Positions 35,939 to 45,810 of a stretch of 64,000 nt of DNA are shown here, piece by piece. Origin of the DNA: Actinomycetota bacterium (GTDB lineage: Bacteria; Actinomycetota; Actinomycetes; Nanopelagicales; Nanopelagicaceae); NCBI GenBank assembly GCA_009698675.1, contig WLPT01000007.1:26410-90409 (forward strand). The letters run 5' to 3'. The notes under the pieces were generated by a model that was given only the letters and a program-made list of their open reading frames with translations, had not been told where the DNA came from and ran no database searches. Numbering within the stretch: position 1 is the first letter of the stretch; every line of letters begins with the position of its first letter. A program made the translations under genes and the position numbers.

Positions 35939-36624
35939 TGACATTGGTTATGGTCGTCGATGATGATCAAGACCTCTCAGAGATGCTCGGTATTGTTCTA
36001 ACCGGAGCTAAAATGGATGTTGACTTGGTAAGTCGCGGCGATGAGGTGCTAGAGGTTTTTCGAAACAATCCACCTGATCTTGTGTTGCTCGATGTCATGT
36101 TGCCAGGCCTAGATGGAATCGAAGTCTGTAAATTGATTCGAGCCGAATCAATGGTGCCAATTATTATGCTCAGCGCTAAGGGCGATTCCTATGATGTTGT
36201 TCGCGGGCTTGAGGCAGGTGCCGATGACTACATGGTCAAACCCTTTAAGCATCCATCAGAGCTTGTTGCGCGAATTCGAACTCGACTTCGACGTACTAAT
36301 GCCGACATCTCAGGCATTCTCACAATTGGCGATCTAGCAATAGATGTAGCTGCTCACCAGGTTTTACGAGCGGGAAAGCAGATTGGCCTGACTCGCCTTG
36401 AGTTTGACTTACTTGTAGCCCTTGCCAGAGAACCTGGACGCGTATTTTCACGTAATGCGTTATTGAGCGAAGTATGGGGTTATCGCCACTCCACTGACAC
36501 CAGATTAGTGAACGTTCACGTTCAGCGTTTACGTGCCAAAATTGAATTAGATCCAGAGGAACCAGAGATTGTGGTTACGGTTAGAGGCGTTGGATATAAA
36601 GCTGGAGTATTGGGCGGTTCCTAA
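35938..36624 (+). CDS. mtrA: Response regulator MtrA
   Basis: OmpR-type DNA-binding regulator, partner of MtrB; in actinobacteria it controls cell-wall, division and osmotic genes. The receiver domain has VVDDDQ, the phospho-acceptor Asp (LLDVMLPGLDG, about residue 56) and the KPF Lys. The winged-helix domain (about 130-225) has RVFSRNALLSEVWGY and VTVRGVGYKAG. The start overlaps the ahcY stop by one base. mtrB follows after 2 bp. Confidence 0.95.
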
Positions 36625-36626
36625 TA

Positions 36627-38177
36627 ATGAACCGAATCATCTCTAGATTCCGCAACTCGTTAGTTTTGAGAGTAATTATTTCAACAGTAGTACTCTGCTT
36701 GGTCGTGATTTATTTCGCCGGTTCGGCACTTAACTCACAATTATCTACGGGAATTAAACAGGTAAACCTCGATTCAGCTTTAATTGAGGCTCGCTCAACT
36801 ATTTTTAGTGCGCAATATAGGTTCGTAATAGCAGAAGGCGAGAAAAATTCGGCGGTTAGGAAAGTTGTTGATGATGTTATAGCTTCTGCAACATCTTTAA
36901 CAGCAAATGAAAATGCTCGCGAAGTAGTTTTCATAAGAAGCCCAGGAAACACACGAGAAGTTGACTATGAAATATCCTCTAACTTGGTAGACCCGAGCAC
37001 CATTCCTGAATACCTGGGTAAGAAAGTACGAAAGAGCAGTGGGTTGGGATGGAGCTATTTAAGTATTAAATATCTCGATGGGCAGAGAATTCCAGGACTA
37101 GCAATTGGTCAGAAAGTCTTGATTCCAAACGCCGGTCAATACGAGATGTATATGTTGTTCTCACTCGCAAATCAAAACGCGACGCTAAGTCTTATTCAAC
37201 GTTATCTATTCATGACAGGTCTGTTCTTAATTTTACTCATCGGTTTAATAACCTGGCTGGTAGTTCGGCAAGTTGTGCGACCAGTACGTGAAGCGGCAGA
37301 AATTGCTACCCGATTTACTGCAGGAGATTTTTCACAACGTATGAATGTTCACTCACAAGATGAGATTTCAATTCTGGGGCACACTTTCAATGAGATGGCC
37401 GAATCCCTCGAAAAGCAGATCGCTAGACTTGAAAACCTCTCACGCGTTCAGCAACGTTTCGTCTCCGATGTATCCCACGAGCTACGAACACCACTTACGA
37501 CACTTCGGATGGCTTCAGAGGTTATCAGCGCCTCAAAAGAGGGCTTCGAACCAGTTGTGGCTCGAAGCGCCGAGCTCATGGTCGCCCAACTCGATCGATT
37601 TGAACGTTTGCTCGAAGACTTGCTTGAAATCAGTCGATTTGATGCTGAAGTCGCGATCTTAGAAACTACTGAATTTGATGTTGTATCTCTTGCGCGGCGT
37701 TGTGCCGAAGATTTAAGCCTAGTTGCAATGGAGCGTGCAACAGAGTTGCGAATTTACTCAATCACTCCGGAGATCAATATTAATGCCGATATTCGAAGGG
37801 TCGAACGAATACTGCGTAATCTATTCTCAAACGCAATCGATCACTCAGAAGAGAAACCAATTGCAATAACAATAATTGCCAGCGATGATGATGTGGCCAT
37901 TGGAGTTCGTGATTATGGTGAAGGCCTTGATCAATCGACATTAACGCGGGTATTTGATCGTTTTTGGCGTGCAGATCCTTCACGAGCGCGAACTCGGGGT
38001 GGCACTGGCCTTGGTCTTTCAATCGCACTCGAAGATGCCAGACTCCATAATGGTGAACTTGAAGCCTGGGGAAGACCTGGCAAAGGTGCACACTTTGTTG
38101 TAACACTTCCTCGGAAAGAGTGGGCAGGTATCAGTTCACGGTTAATTAAGTTGCAGCCCGATGATTTTCACGATTAG
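36627..38177 (+). CDS. mtrB: Sensor histidine kinase MtrB
   Basis: Membrane sensor kinase of MtrA. It has two membrane helices (about 11-31 and 191-212) bracketing an extracellular domain, a HAMP domain (RQVVRPVREAAEIATRF), the H-box DVSHELRTPL (His near residue 287), and N/G boxes (RNLFSNAIDHS, DRFWRADPSRARTRGGTGLGLS). Domain order and neighbours identify it as MtrB. The lipoprotein gene lpqB, which normally follows, is not present; comF comes next. Confidence 0.95.
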   Translation: MNRIISRFRNSLVLRVIISTVVLCLVVIYFAGSALNSQLSTGIKQVNLDSALIEARSTIFSAQYRFVIAEGEKNSAVRKVVDDVIASATSLTANENAREVVFIRSPGNTREVDYEISSNLVDPSTIPEYLGKKVRKSSGLGWSYLSIKYLDGQRIPGLAIGQKVLIPNAGQYEMYMLFSLANQNATLSLIQRYLFMTGLFLILLIGLITWLVVRQVVRPVREAAEIATRFTAGDFSQRMNVHSQDEISILGHTFNEMAESLEKQIARLENLSRVQQRFVSDVSHELRTPLTTLRMASEVISASKEGFEPVVARSAELMVAQLDRFERLLEDLLEISRFDAEVAILETTEFDVVSLARRCAEDLSLVAMERATELRIYSITPEININADIRRVERILRNLFSNAIDHSEEKPIAITIIASDDDVAIGVRDYGEGLDQSTLTRVFDRFWRADPSRARTRGGTGLGLSIALEDARLHNGELEAWGRPGKGAHFVVTLPRKEWAGISSRLIKLQPDDFHD

Positions 38178-38211
38178 TTTCCACAGCGTGATTAGAAAGT
38201 AAGAGCGGACT

Positions 38212-38217
38212 TATAAT
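38212..38217 (+). promoter_or_regulatory. Candidate -10 element of comF
   Basis: A perfect TATAAT, eight bases before the ATG; the -35 region is weak. No Shine-Dalgarno fits, so the mRNA is probably leaderless or nearly so. Confidence 0.6.
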
Positions 38218-38225
38218 CTAGTTCA

Positions 38226-38861
38226 ATGCGCATTTTCGGTGAGTTAAGTCAACTTATCTTCCCAGTTCGGTGTTTTGGTTGTAACCGCCTTGGTTTATCA
38301 ATTTGTTCTCAATGTCGAAGTGATTGGCAACCTCAATACTTCTTATCGCACTTTGCAAATCTACGAGTGCATTCTGCAGTGTTGTATTCACCGACCGCCA
38401 GCAAAATTATTCTGGCAGCAAAAGAAAATGGATTGAAAGAGGCTGACAAATTAATTATTGAGGCAATTCAAGGAGTTTTGGCCCAAGCCAATTTTGCTAA
38501 CCGTACTATCGAACTCATTCCTATTCCATCCTCACCATCAGCGCGCAGACGTAGAGGCCGCAGTTTTATGGTTGATATAACCGCGCAAATTGCACAACGA
38601 AGTGGATTTCGACTCACAGATGTGTTGGAGCTGACTCGAAGAGTAAGTGATCAAAGTGGCCTACATGCCAAAGCGCGCGCTGCAAATATGGAGGGGGCCT
38701 TCGCTCTCAAGCCGCACGCATATCCGCGGGGAGATCTCGTTCTCATCGACGATGTTGTGACAACTGGTGCGACCTTACGTGAGGCGGCCAGAGCCCTCAC
38801 CTCCCAGGGCTTGAACGTTCTCGCCTCGGTTACCGCTTGCCTGGCCCAACCTCTACGATAG
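38226..38861 (+). CDS. comF: ComF family phosphoribosyltransferase-like protein
   Basis: 211-residue protein with a four-Cys zinc motif (CFGC, CSQC; residues 16-32), a central region and the PRPP-binding loop LVLIDDVVTTGATL (about 172-185). ComF helps DNA uptake in competent bacteria; in actinobacteria it sits before secA. Whether this organism is competent is not shown here. The hpf gene often found between comF and secA is absent. Confidence 0.93.
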   Translation: MRIFGELSQLIFPVRCFGCNRLGLSICSQCRSDWQPQYFLSHFANLRVHSAVLYSPTASKIILAAKENGLKEADKLIIEAIQGVLAQANFANRTIELIPIPSSPSARRRRGRSFMVDITAQIAQRSGFRLTDVLELTRRVSDQSGLHAKARAANMEGAFALKPHAYPRGDLVLIDDVVTTGATLREAARALTSQGLNVLASVTACLAQPLR

Positions 38862-38906
38862 GGGGGTTGATTCAAGCCACGAGTAGACAACCGAGAGGTC
38901 CCCGCG

Positions 38907-41579
38907 ATGCCAGCGTTTTTTGACAAGATTTTGCGTGCAGGAGAAGGACGACTTCTTCGAGATCTCAGCAAAGTTGTCGCTGTTGTCAATGGCCATGAAG
39001 GGCGCATCAGCGCTCTTTCAGATGCCGACTTACGGGCTCAAACCTCTCACTTCCAAGAGCGTTATAAGCAAGGTGAGACTCTTGATGATCTACTACCTGA
39101 AGCCTTCGCAGTTGTTCGCGAAGCTGCCAAACGAACATTGGGACAGCGTCATTACGACGTTCAACTCATGGGCGGTGCCGCACTCCATCGTGGCAATATC
39201 GCAGAAATGCGAACTGGTGAAGGAAAGACGCTAGTTGCCACGCTGCCTTCATATTTGAATGCTCTTGCTGGAAAAGGCGTTCACGTTGTTACTACGAATG
39301 ACTATTTAGCAGAACGCGATAGTGAATGGATGGGGCGTATTCATCGCTTCTTAGGTTTAACAGTCGGCGTGATTCTTGCAAACATGACTCCAACCGAGCG
39401 CCGTGCGGCGTATTTAGCCGATATTACTTACGGTACAAATAATGAGTTTGGTTTTGATTATCTTCGCGACAATATGGCCTGGTCGCTAGAGGAGTGTGTT
39501 CAGCGCGATCACTTCTTCGCAGTTGTCGATGAAGTGGATTCAATCTTGATTGATGAAGCCCGAACTCCTCTTATCATTAGTGGACCTGCCGATAAAGCAA
39601 CCAAATGGTACGTTGAGTTTGCAAATCACGTTGGCAAGTTACAACGCGACGTCCACTACGAGATTGATGAGAAGAAGAAGACCGTTGGCATTCTAGAAGA
39701 GGGCGTTACTAAGGTCGAAGAATTGTTACAAATCGGCAATTTGTATGAGGCCGCGAATACTCCAATGATTGGGTATCTCAATAACGCGGTGCGCGCAAAG
39801 GAGTTATTTAAGCGCGACAAGGATTATGTTGTAATGAATGGCGAGCTACTCATCGTTGACGAGCACACGGGCCGTATGTTGGCCGGCCGCCGCTACAGCG
39901 AAGGATTACACCAAGCCCTTGAAGCAAAAGAGCGAATCGAAATTAAAGATGAGAATCAGACACTTGCAACAATTACTTTGCAGAACTATTTCCGACTTTA
40001 TTCTAAATTATCTGGAATGACCGGAACGGCAATGACTGAGGCATCTGAGTTCTATCAAATCTACAAGCTTGGCGTAGTACCCATTCCTACAAATCGTGAA
40101 ATGGTTCGTATTGATCAGGCCGACCTTGTCTATAAATCTGAAGATGGGAAATTTGTCGCAGTAACAGCTGATATCGTAGAAAAACACCGCAAAGGCCAGC
40201 CAGTATTGGTCGGTACTGTCAGTGTTGAAAAATCTGAAGAGCTTTCGGCGTTTTTGCGTAAATCTGGTGTCCCACACGAGGTGCTAAATGCTAAACATCA
40301 CGAACGTGAAGCCGCGATTATTGCGCGAGCGGGCGTACAGGGAGCGGTGACTGTCGCAACAAATATGGCCGGTCGCGGAACTGACATCATGTTGGGTGGA
40401 AACCCGGAGTTTATGGCTGATTTTGAACTTCAACGTCGCGGGCTCTCACCAGTAGAAAATGCCGAAGAGTACGAAGCGGCCTGGCCAGATGAGATTGCGC
40501 GACAAAAGGCGGCAGTTGCCAAAGGACATGAAGATGTAATCGCACTTGGTGGCCTGTATGTTTTGGGTACCGAGCGACATGAATCTAGGCGTATCGATAA
40601 TCAGCTCCGTGGACGTTCAGGTCGACAGGGCGATCCTGGTGAATCCCGCTTCTACCTCTCATTACAAGATGAATTAATGCGCCGATTTAACTCAGGAATG
40701 GTTGAGCGTTTCTTAACGGCTGCCGGCATTCCGGAAGATGCACCCATTGAATCTAAAATGGTCAGCAATGCCATTCGATCGGCTCAGACTCAGGTCGAGG
40801 CACAAAACTTTGAAATGCGTAAGAACGTATTGAAGTATGACGATGTCATGAATCGTCAACGCCAGGTTGTATATGGCGAGCGACGCTTGGTCTTAGAAGG
40901 CGCCGATATTAAGGATCAAGTTGCAGATTTCGTTCGTGAAACTTTAACTGCATATATCAGTATCGCGACATCCAATGGATATGCCGAGGATTGGGATTTA
41001 GAAACCCTTTGGAATGCACTGAAAACGATTTATCCAATCTCATTTAGCATTGAAGATTTGGTTGCATCAGTTGGTTCTCGGGGCGCATTGGATTCTGACT
41101 TCATTACAGCACGTGTAATTGAAGACTGCGAAACTGCCTATGCCGCACGCGAAGAGAGTTTAGGTTCAGAGGTAATGCGCGAACTTGAGCGCAAAGTCCT
41201 GCTATCTGTCTTGGATCGCAAATGGCGCGAGCATCTCTATGAGATGGATTATCTCCAAGAGGGAATCGGGCTACGCGCGATGGCCCAACGAGATCCATTA
41301 GTTGAATACCAGCGAGAAGGCTTCGATCTCTTTTCAGCGATGATGGATGCTATTAAAGAAGAGATTGCAGGATTACTTTTCAATATCGAGATCACCGTTG
41401 AAACCTCAAATAATGAGGTAACTGGAGCGGGACTGGAAGCTAAGCCACTACCGACAACTGGTTTGCAATATACAGCCGCCGATGAGTCAGGTGTTCGCAC
41501 AACGGGGGATGTATCTAGAAATGCGCCTTGTCCGTGTGGTTCGGGCAAAAAATACAAGAGATGCCACGGAGCTAGCTAA
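38907..41579 (+). CDS. secA: Preprotein translocase ATPase SecA
   Basis: Motor of Sec protein export. The 890-residue protein has Walker A MRTGEGKT (101-108), [16 protein letters not shown] with the DEAD-like motif, the preprotein-binding region, the [11 protein letters not shown] motif and [19 protein letters not shown] as motif VI region. The C-terminal zinc motif [14 protein letters not shown] that contacts SecB/lipid is present. Corresponds to SecA1 by position. It ends tail-to-tail with the Rv3235-like gene (4 bp overlap). Confidence 0.98.
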   Translation: MPAFFDKILRAGEGRLLRDLSKVVAVVNGHEGRISALSDADLRAQTSHFQERYKQGETLDDLLPEAFAVVREAAKRTLGQRHYDVQLMGGAALHRGNIAEMRTGEGKTLVATLPSYLNALAGKGVHVVTTNDYLAERDSEWMGRIHRFLGLTVGVILANMTPTERRAAYLADITYGTNNEFGFDYLRDNMAWSLEECVQRDHFFAVVDEVDSILIDEARTPLIISGPADKATKWYVEFANHVGKLQRDVHYEIDEKKKTVGILEEGVTKVEELLQIGNLYEAANTPMIGYLNNAVRAKELFKRDKDYVVMNGELLIVDEHTGRMLAGRRYSEGLHQALEAKERIEIKDENQTLATITLQNYFRLYSKLSGMTGTAMTEASEFYQIYKLGVVPIPTNREMVRIDQADLVYKSEDGKFVAVTADIVEKHRKGQPVLVGTVSVEKSEELSAFLRKSGVPHEVLNAKHHEREAAIIARAGVQGAVTVATNMAGRGTDIMLGGNPEFMADFELQRRGLSPVENAEEYEAAWPDEIARQKAAVAKGHEDVIALGGLYVLGTERHESRRIDNQLRGRSGRQGDPGESRFYLSLQDELMRRFNSGMVERFLTAAGIPEDAPIESKMVSNAIRSAQTQVEAQNFEMRKNVLKYDDVMNRQRQVVYGERRLVLEGADIKDQVADFVRETLTAYISIATSNGYAEDWDLETLWNALKTIYPISFSIEDLVASVGSRGALDSDFITARVIEDCETAYAAREESLGSEVMRELERKVLLSVLDRKWREHLYEMDYLQEGIGLRAMAQRDPLVEYQREGFDLFSAMMDAIKEEIAGLLFNIEITVETSNNEVTGAGLEAKPLPTTGLQYTAADESGVRTTGDVSRNAPCPCGSGKKYKRCHGAS

Positions 41580-42118
41580 AGCAAGGTAAGGGATGTACAC
41601 AACCAGCGCTTGTCTACGCCCTCGAATCTAAATACAAGCGCGCGCAATCGAGCTCCGAAGCGGACCGTCATGGTCGCCTCACATATTCCAATCAATGGTT
41701 GAGTCACGTGTAGCTTCCTAATCTTTCCTATCTCTTTTTGGCTTCCAGATTTTTCAAGTAGCTGCACGTAGACCCTATGGTGAAATAGCGAAGTTAGTTG
41801 TTTTGGGGGACGTTTGCCTGCATAGACCTCTAAAACATTTCGTGCAAAATCTTCACACCACCGAGAAAGCTCAGGGAGATCTTCGGCAGATGTTGGAACG
41901 GGCGCAAATTCAGGATCAAACTCATCCCCAAAACTAGTTGGTACTAAGTAAAGCTTCTCACTCTTCTCAATGACAGGCGCTGGTTCAGGCCGAAATATCT
42001 CTAGAATGGGATGCAACCAGTCTTCGTTTACATCACTTGATATCTCAATAATTTCGATCGAGTTGAACTCTGGACTTGCTTCATACAGTGGATTTGTGGT
42101 CATAGAGCTAGATTTCAC
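41576..42118 (-). CDS. Rv3235-like protein
   Basis: 180-residue soluble protein. The C-terminal half (about 85-180) carries the family core [29 protein letters not shown] and the [30 protein letters not shown] sheet. The N-terminal half is acidic and variable. It is the usual convergent neighbour of secA in actinobacteria (Rv3235 near Rv3240c, from memory). Start is either this GTG or the ATG at 42103; neither has a clear Shine-Dalgarno. Function unknown. Confidence 0.8.
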   Translation of the reverse strand: MKSSSMTTNPLYEASPEFNSIEIIEISSDVNEDWLHPILEIFRPEPAPVIEKSEKLYLVPTSFGDEFDPEFAPVPTSAEDLPELSRWCEDFARNVLEVYAGKRPPKQLTSLFHHRVYVQLLEKSGSQKEIGKIRKLHVTQPLIGICEATMTVRFGARLRALVFRFEGVDKRWLCTSLTLL

Positions 42119-42138
42119 AGCACATCCGGGTATTGCTT

Positions 42139-42175
42139 CAACCTAACTGATGATTCTTTATCATCCAAAAGGTTG
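42139..42175. other. Two-stem imperfect palindrome between divergent genes
   Basis: Outer arms CAACCT/AGGTTG and inner arms GATGAT/ATCATC are perfect complements, with 4-base internal loops and a 5-base central loop. It lies between the Rv3235-like start and the SAF gene start. It could be a protein-binding site or an RNA hairpin. The rest of the 108-base gap shows no clear -35/-10 pair. Confidence 0.5.
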
Positions 42176-42226
42176 ATTGTGGACGTGGCTCAAAGTTGTG
42201 CTTGGGCATGGCCTTGAGTACTCGAC

Positions 42227-42826
42227 ATGGCCAATAAAAAAGAAAGTTCACGATCTCGTACGGCATTAGCGATAGTTTTAGTTTCAGCCTCATTTCTCTC
42301 AGCCTTCTTACTTGCGGTTTTCTCTCAGCGAGGAAGTGATTTCTGGGTTGCAAGTATTGATATGGCGCCTGGACATCAGATTGTTACGGGTGATGTAAAT
42401 CTTCACCATCTAGATTTAGATTCAAGTAGTCCAATATATTTGGGAAAAAATGAAGACCCACTTGGCTTAATTGTTAACATTAAGGTGATTCCTGGACAGA
42501 TCTTGAGTACTCAGAATGTCAGTTCAAGTAGCAACTCAATAGCAGCCAGCGCCGTGCCGATTAGTATTCGAGCTGTCGACCTACCTGATGGGATACAAAT
42601 CGGGGAGGCTGTAGATATTTATTGGGTAATCGATAGTCAAAGCGGGGAAGTACCAGTAGATCCAGTCCTGATTCTAGGCGGGGTAACGCTGCTCAATGTC
42701 GATACCAAAAGTAAGAATTTTGGAACAGATATCTCCTTAACTGTCTCTATCGAAGAGACTCAAGTGCCACGTCTACTCGGAGCGACTACACACGGGCGTC
42801 TAGTTATTGTGAGGTCTCATGTCTGA
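42227..42826 (+). CDS. SAF domain protein (CpaB/RcpC-like)
   Basis: 199-residue protein with one N-terminal membrane helix (about 12-33) and an extracellular SAF/CpaB domain (DFWVASIDMAPGHQIVTGDVNL, VIPGQILS). CpaB proteins belong to Flp pilus assembly, but no pilin or secretion ATPase gene is in this window. The next gene encodes a CpaE-like protein and overlaps it by 8 bp, so the pair resembles CpaB-CpaE. Function in this context unknown. Confidence 0.8.
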   Translation: MANKKESSRSRTALAIVLVSASFLSAFLLAVFSQRGSDFWVASIDMAPGHQIVTGDVNLHHLDLDSSSPIYLGKNEDPLGLIVNIKVIPGQILSTQNVSSSSNSIAASAVPISIRAVDLPDGIQIGEAVDIYWVIDSQSGEVPVDPVLILGGVTLLNVDTKSKNFGTDISLTVSIEETQVPRLLGATTHGRLVIVRSHV

Positions 42827-43919
42827 GGTAGAACTTCCAACGGTAATAACGGCTATCGCCAATGCTCAAACGGAGGGTTTTGTAGCAGGGTCGCTATTTG
42901 CTCAGGGGTGGAGTGTGATCTTTAGGGCTTTAGATTTCGATTCACTCGAAAAATATATGAGGAGCTCTCCAGAAATGGCACGTGGAGCACTCCTCATATT
43001 TTCACCGGATTTAGCGGGAATTTCAGGCGAAAATATCAATCTTCTTCGCATGAATGTAAAAGAAATGATCGGCTTCTCCGATGATGTTACAAGTGATATA
43101 CATTTCGGTCAGTTGTACCCGATACCGGTTACTGCAACGGATTTAGTAAGTATTGTTCGTGGCTTCCTGCGATCGCCTCTAATTCGCCGTGATTCACATT
43201 CACCCCATCCAGGACGACAAGCTCAAGTTTTGGCAATAGGTTCAGCTGGAAGTTCAACGGGTTGTACGACTTTAGCGATTAATGTGGCGATGGAGCTGAG
43301 CTTGCTGGATAGATCCACCCTGCTTATAGATGCGAATTTTCGCGCGCCGTCAATCGCTGCACTTCTAGCGGTTCGAAATGTAAAGAGTGAGACTGGGTGG
43401 CGCTCGATTGCTCCTAAATTATCTATCTCTGAGATTGGACAAGACGATATCCAAGCAGTTGATGGGTTTTTAGAGGAGGCCACTAACTCTTTTGATTGCG
43501 TAGTAATCGACCTCGGCTCTATCTCTGGATTATCAAATCGGTTAACAGATCGAAGATGGACTTCGATAATGACTACATGGTCTTGCGATCAAGGTGATGA
43601 ACTAATGGTCGTTGCACGTCCTGATCTATTGGGAGTACACCGGTTAGAACAGGTTAGTTCACTCATTGAAAAGACCTCAATACGAAGTAGCTTGAGTTTC
43701 ACCCTCAATATGCGCTCCCAAGGTCGAAAGGGCGAGGCTGAAGAGGCAAAATTCCTGGCCATTACAACTCCACTTCGGCCAATCAATCTACGTGTTATCG
43801 CTCGTGATTCGCGTGCGACATCGGCAGCCGAGAGCGCGAAATCAACACTGGTAGAGGCAAGTGAGCGCTCAGGACTGCGTAAATCAATAGCAAAGATAGC
43901 TAGCCAGATGCAGCGATAG
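42819..43919 (+). CDS. CpaE/MinD-like protein with degenerate P-loop
   Basis: 366-residue protein. An N-terminal receiver-like or degenerate domain (about 1-115) precedes a MinD-fold domain (about 135-360). The P-loop region reads GSAGSSTGCTT (141-151): the catalytic Lys before TT is Cys149, and the MinD signature Lys near the front is also missing. The Walker-A-prime Asp in LLIDANFRAPSIAAL is kept. It is therefore likely a pseudo-ATPase. It overlaps the SAF gene and may position or tether a membrane complex with it. Confidence 0.78.
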   Translation: MSEVELPTVITAIANAQTEGFVAGSLFAQGWSVIFRALDFDSLEKYMRSSPEMARGALLIFSPDLAGISGENINLLRMNVKEMIGFSDDVTSDIHFGQLYPIPVTATDLVSIVRGFLRSPLIRRDSHSPHPGRQAQVLAIGSAGSSTGCTTLAINVAMELSLLDRSTLLIDANFRAPSIAALLAVRNVKSETGWRSIAPKLSISEIGQDDIQAVDGFLEEATNSFDCVVIDLGSISGLSNRLTDRRWTSIMTTWSCDQGDELMVVARPDLLGVHRLEQVSSLIEKTSIRSSLSFTLNMRSQGRKGEAEEAKFLAITTPLRPINLRVIARDSRATSAAESAKSTLVEASERSGLRKSIAKIASQMQR

Positions 43920-43926
43920 TTTCTAT

Positions 43927-43932
43927 TACTAT
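43927..43932 (+). promoter_or_regulatory. Candidate -10 element of the DUF6912 gene
   Basis: TACTAT, six bases before the GTG start. Confidence 0.5.
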
Positions 43933-43938
43933 GGGCAG

Positions 43939-44325
43939 GTGCGTGCATACCTTCCAATTGGTCATAGCGGTCTTGAAGCTTTTTTGGCGCAAGGAAGTAT
44001 TCAACTAACTCAGATATATGCAGCAACTCCTATTTTTCTTGATGAGAACTCTGAGTGTGATGAGGAAGAGATTGAGTACCTTCTTGCAATACGAGCTGGC
44101 GAGGCAGCTTTAGAACTTCGCACTTCCTTATCCTCACCAGGATTGGTCTTAGCAATCGATTTAGAAGAGGCCCAGTGCGGTGAAAATTATGAAGAGATGA
44201 TTACTGTTCTGGGACCTGTTTCCTGGAGCCAAGTCGCTTGTGCGCTTTTGGCGCAAGAGGGTGCAGATGAGTTGGCTTGGTTTGCAACTCAAGAGATTGC
44301 ACCAGAGTTAGATAGCTGGAAATAG
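43939..44325 (+). CDS. DUF6912 family protein
   Basis: 128-residue acidic protein: RAYLPIGHSGLEAFLAQG, then a YAATP strand, DEEEIEYLLAIRAGEAAL and a C-terminal acidic helix, a pattern I recall from actinobacterial DUF6912 proteins (there RVYVPATL and DEEELEYAA). No catalytic motif. GTG start six bases from a TACTAT. It is followed after 2 bp by pdtaS. Function unknown. Confidence 0.7.
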   Translation: MRAYLPIGHSGLEAFLAQGSIQLTQIYAATPIFLDENSECDEEEIEYLLAIRAGEAALELRTSLSSPGLVLAIDLEEAQCGENYEEMITVLGPVSWSQVACALLAQEGADELAWFATQEIAPELDSWK

Positions 44326-44327
44326 AA

Positions 44328-45797
44328 GTGCCACAGTTTGAAAATCTGATTCACGGACGAAGCTCGGTGACAATAGATCAAGCCCATCGACTTCGTGAGC
44401 TGGTGGCAGATTGGCAATTGCTCTCAGATCTCTCCTTTGCCGACTTAATTTTATGGGTGCCGATACGAAAAGATGTGAAACTTTGGCCAACCGGACATGT
44501 TGCCGTTGCCCATATACGTCCAACTACTGCCGCAACTGTTTTTGCAGATGATGTAATTGGTGATGAAGTAATGTGGGGCAGTCGAAGTCAAATTGATGAG
44601 GCACTCTCAAGTGGTGAAATTATTCGCAGTTCAGAACCTGAATTAATTGGCGACCTAATGATTAAAGAAGAGACGATTCCAGTCTTCTTTGATGGTCAAG
44701 TTATCGCTGTAATCTCTCGACACCGAAACTCAGATTTAATGCGATCGCCAGGTGTTCTTGAGTTAAATTATCGCGAGATTGCGCACTCGCTCTATCGAAT
44801 GGTGGCAGAAGGATCATTTCCTTACGTTGATGCGGGCTCCCTGTTTGAGCCTGTTCCGCGCGTGGGAGATGGATTAATTCGCCTTGATACAAATGGCGTC
44901 ATCTCATTTGCAAGCCCAAATGCGCGCTCAGCCTTTAGCCGAATGGGATGGAAAAATGAGATTGCAAATCACAAGCTTGGAGATGTCGCTGAATCGGTTG
45001 TTAAAAACTCAGCCGATGCTCATGAAGAGGCGATTACGTCGCGACTAAATGGCAAAACGCTGCGCCGGGTAGAGATCGATAATCAAGGTGCAACAATAGA
45101 TTTACTTGTTCTTCCATTACTTGCGGGGGAAGACCGAATAGGAGCAATTGTTTTGCTCCAAAATGTTACAGAGCTTCGTCGCCGTGATCGTGAACTGGTT
45201 ACTAAAGATGCGACAATTCGCGAGATTCACCACCGTGTTAAGAATAATCTGCAGACGGTTTCGGCGCTTTTGAGACTTCAAGCCAGGCGTATTGAAGATC
45301 CAGGAGCCGCATCGGCTCTCAATGAAGCGGTACGAAGAATTGCATCTATCGCCCTGGTTCATGAAACTTTGTCCAGTAGCAGCGAGAATGATGTCGCCTT
45401 TGATGTCGTATTAACAAACTTAATTACCCATGCACTAGAGCTCAGTCCGCGAATGGGCGAGCTCACGATTGAGCGAAAGGGCGAGCTCGGATCATTAGAG
45501 TCGCGCCTGGCAACTCCATTATCGTTAGTAGTAACCGAACTGATGCATAACGCCCTTGAACATGGACTTGCCGAGCAGGGCTCGATTTTGTCGATCCAAC
45601 TTGCCCGCTATAGCAATGAGTGCGTGATCACAATTGTTGATGATGGCGTTGGTCTGCCCGCAGGCTTTGATTTATCGACCTCTTCTAATTTGGGACTTCA
45701 GATAGTGCGAACTCTGACTGAGAATGAGTTGAAGGGCCTATTAAAGTTAACGTCCACAGAGATGGGTACAACGGCAACGCTTAGATTTCCGCTATAG
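44328..45797 (+). CDS. pdtaS: Sensor histidine kinase PdtaS
   Basis: Soluble HisKA_2-type sensor kinase, 489 aa; in Mycobacterium PdtaS signals to the RNA-binding antiterminator PdtaR. A GAF-like N-terminal domain (about 10-150), a PAS domain (about 180-285), the phosphorylation site EIHHRVKNNLQT (His301/302) and an HATPase domain with ELMHNALEHGL and DDGVGLPAGF are visible. It lies next to whiB1 as in Mycobacterium (Rv3220c/Rv3219, from memory). No pdtaR is adjacent. GTG start 2 bp after the DUF6912 stop. Confidence 0.9.
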   Translation: MPQFENLIHGRSSVTIDQAHRLRELVADWQLLSDLSFADLILWVPIRKDVKLWPTGHVAVAHIRPTTAATVFADDVIGDEVMWGSRSQIDEALSSGEIIRSSEPELIGDLMIKEETIPVFFDGQVIAVISRHRNSDLMRSPGVLELNYREIAHSLYRMVAEGSFPYVDAGSLFEPVPRVGDGLIRLDTNGVISFASPNARSAFSRMGWKNEIANHKLGDVAESVVKNSADAHEEAITSRLNGKTLRRVEIDNQGATIDLLVLPLLAGEDRIGAIVLLQNVTELRRRDRELVTKDATIREIHHRVKNNLQTVSALLRLQARRIEDPGAASALNEAVRRIASIALVHETLSSSSENDVAFDVVLTNLITHALELSPRMGELTIERKGELGSLESRLATPLSLVVTELMHNALEHGLAEQGSILSIQLARYSNECVITIVDDGVGLPAGFDLSTSSNLGLQIVRTLTENELKGLLKLTSTEMGTTATLRFPL

Positions 45798-45810
45798 CAT
45801 GCGGTAGGTT

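Noticed and set aside
42227..43919. Flp/Tad pilus locus
   Set aside because: CpaB- and CpaE-like genes are present, but no pilin, secretin, ATPase or prepilin peptidase is nearby, and the CpaE-like P-loop is degenerate.
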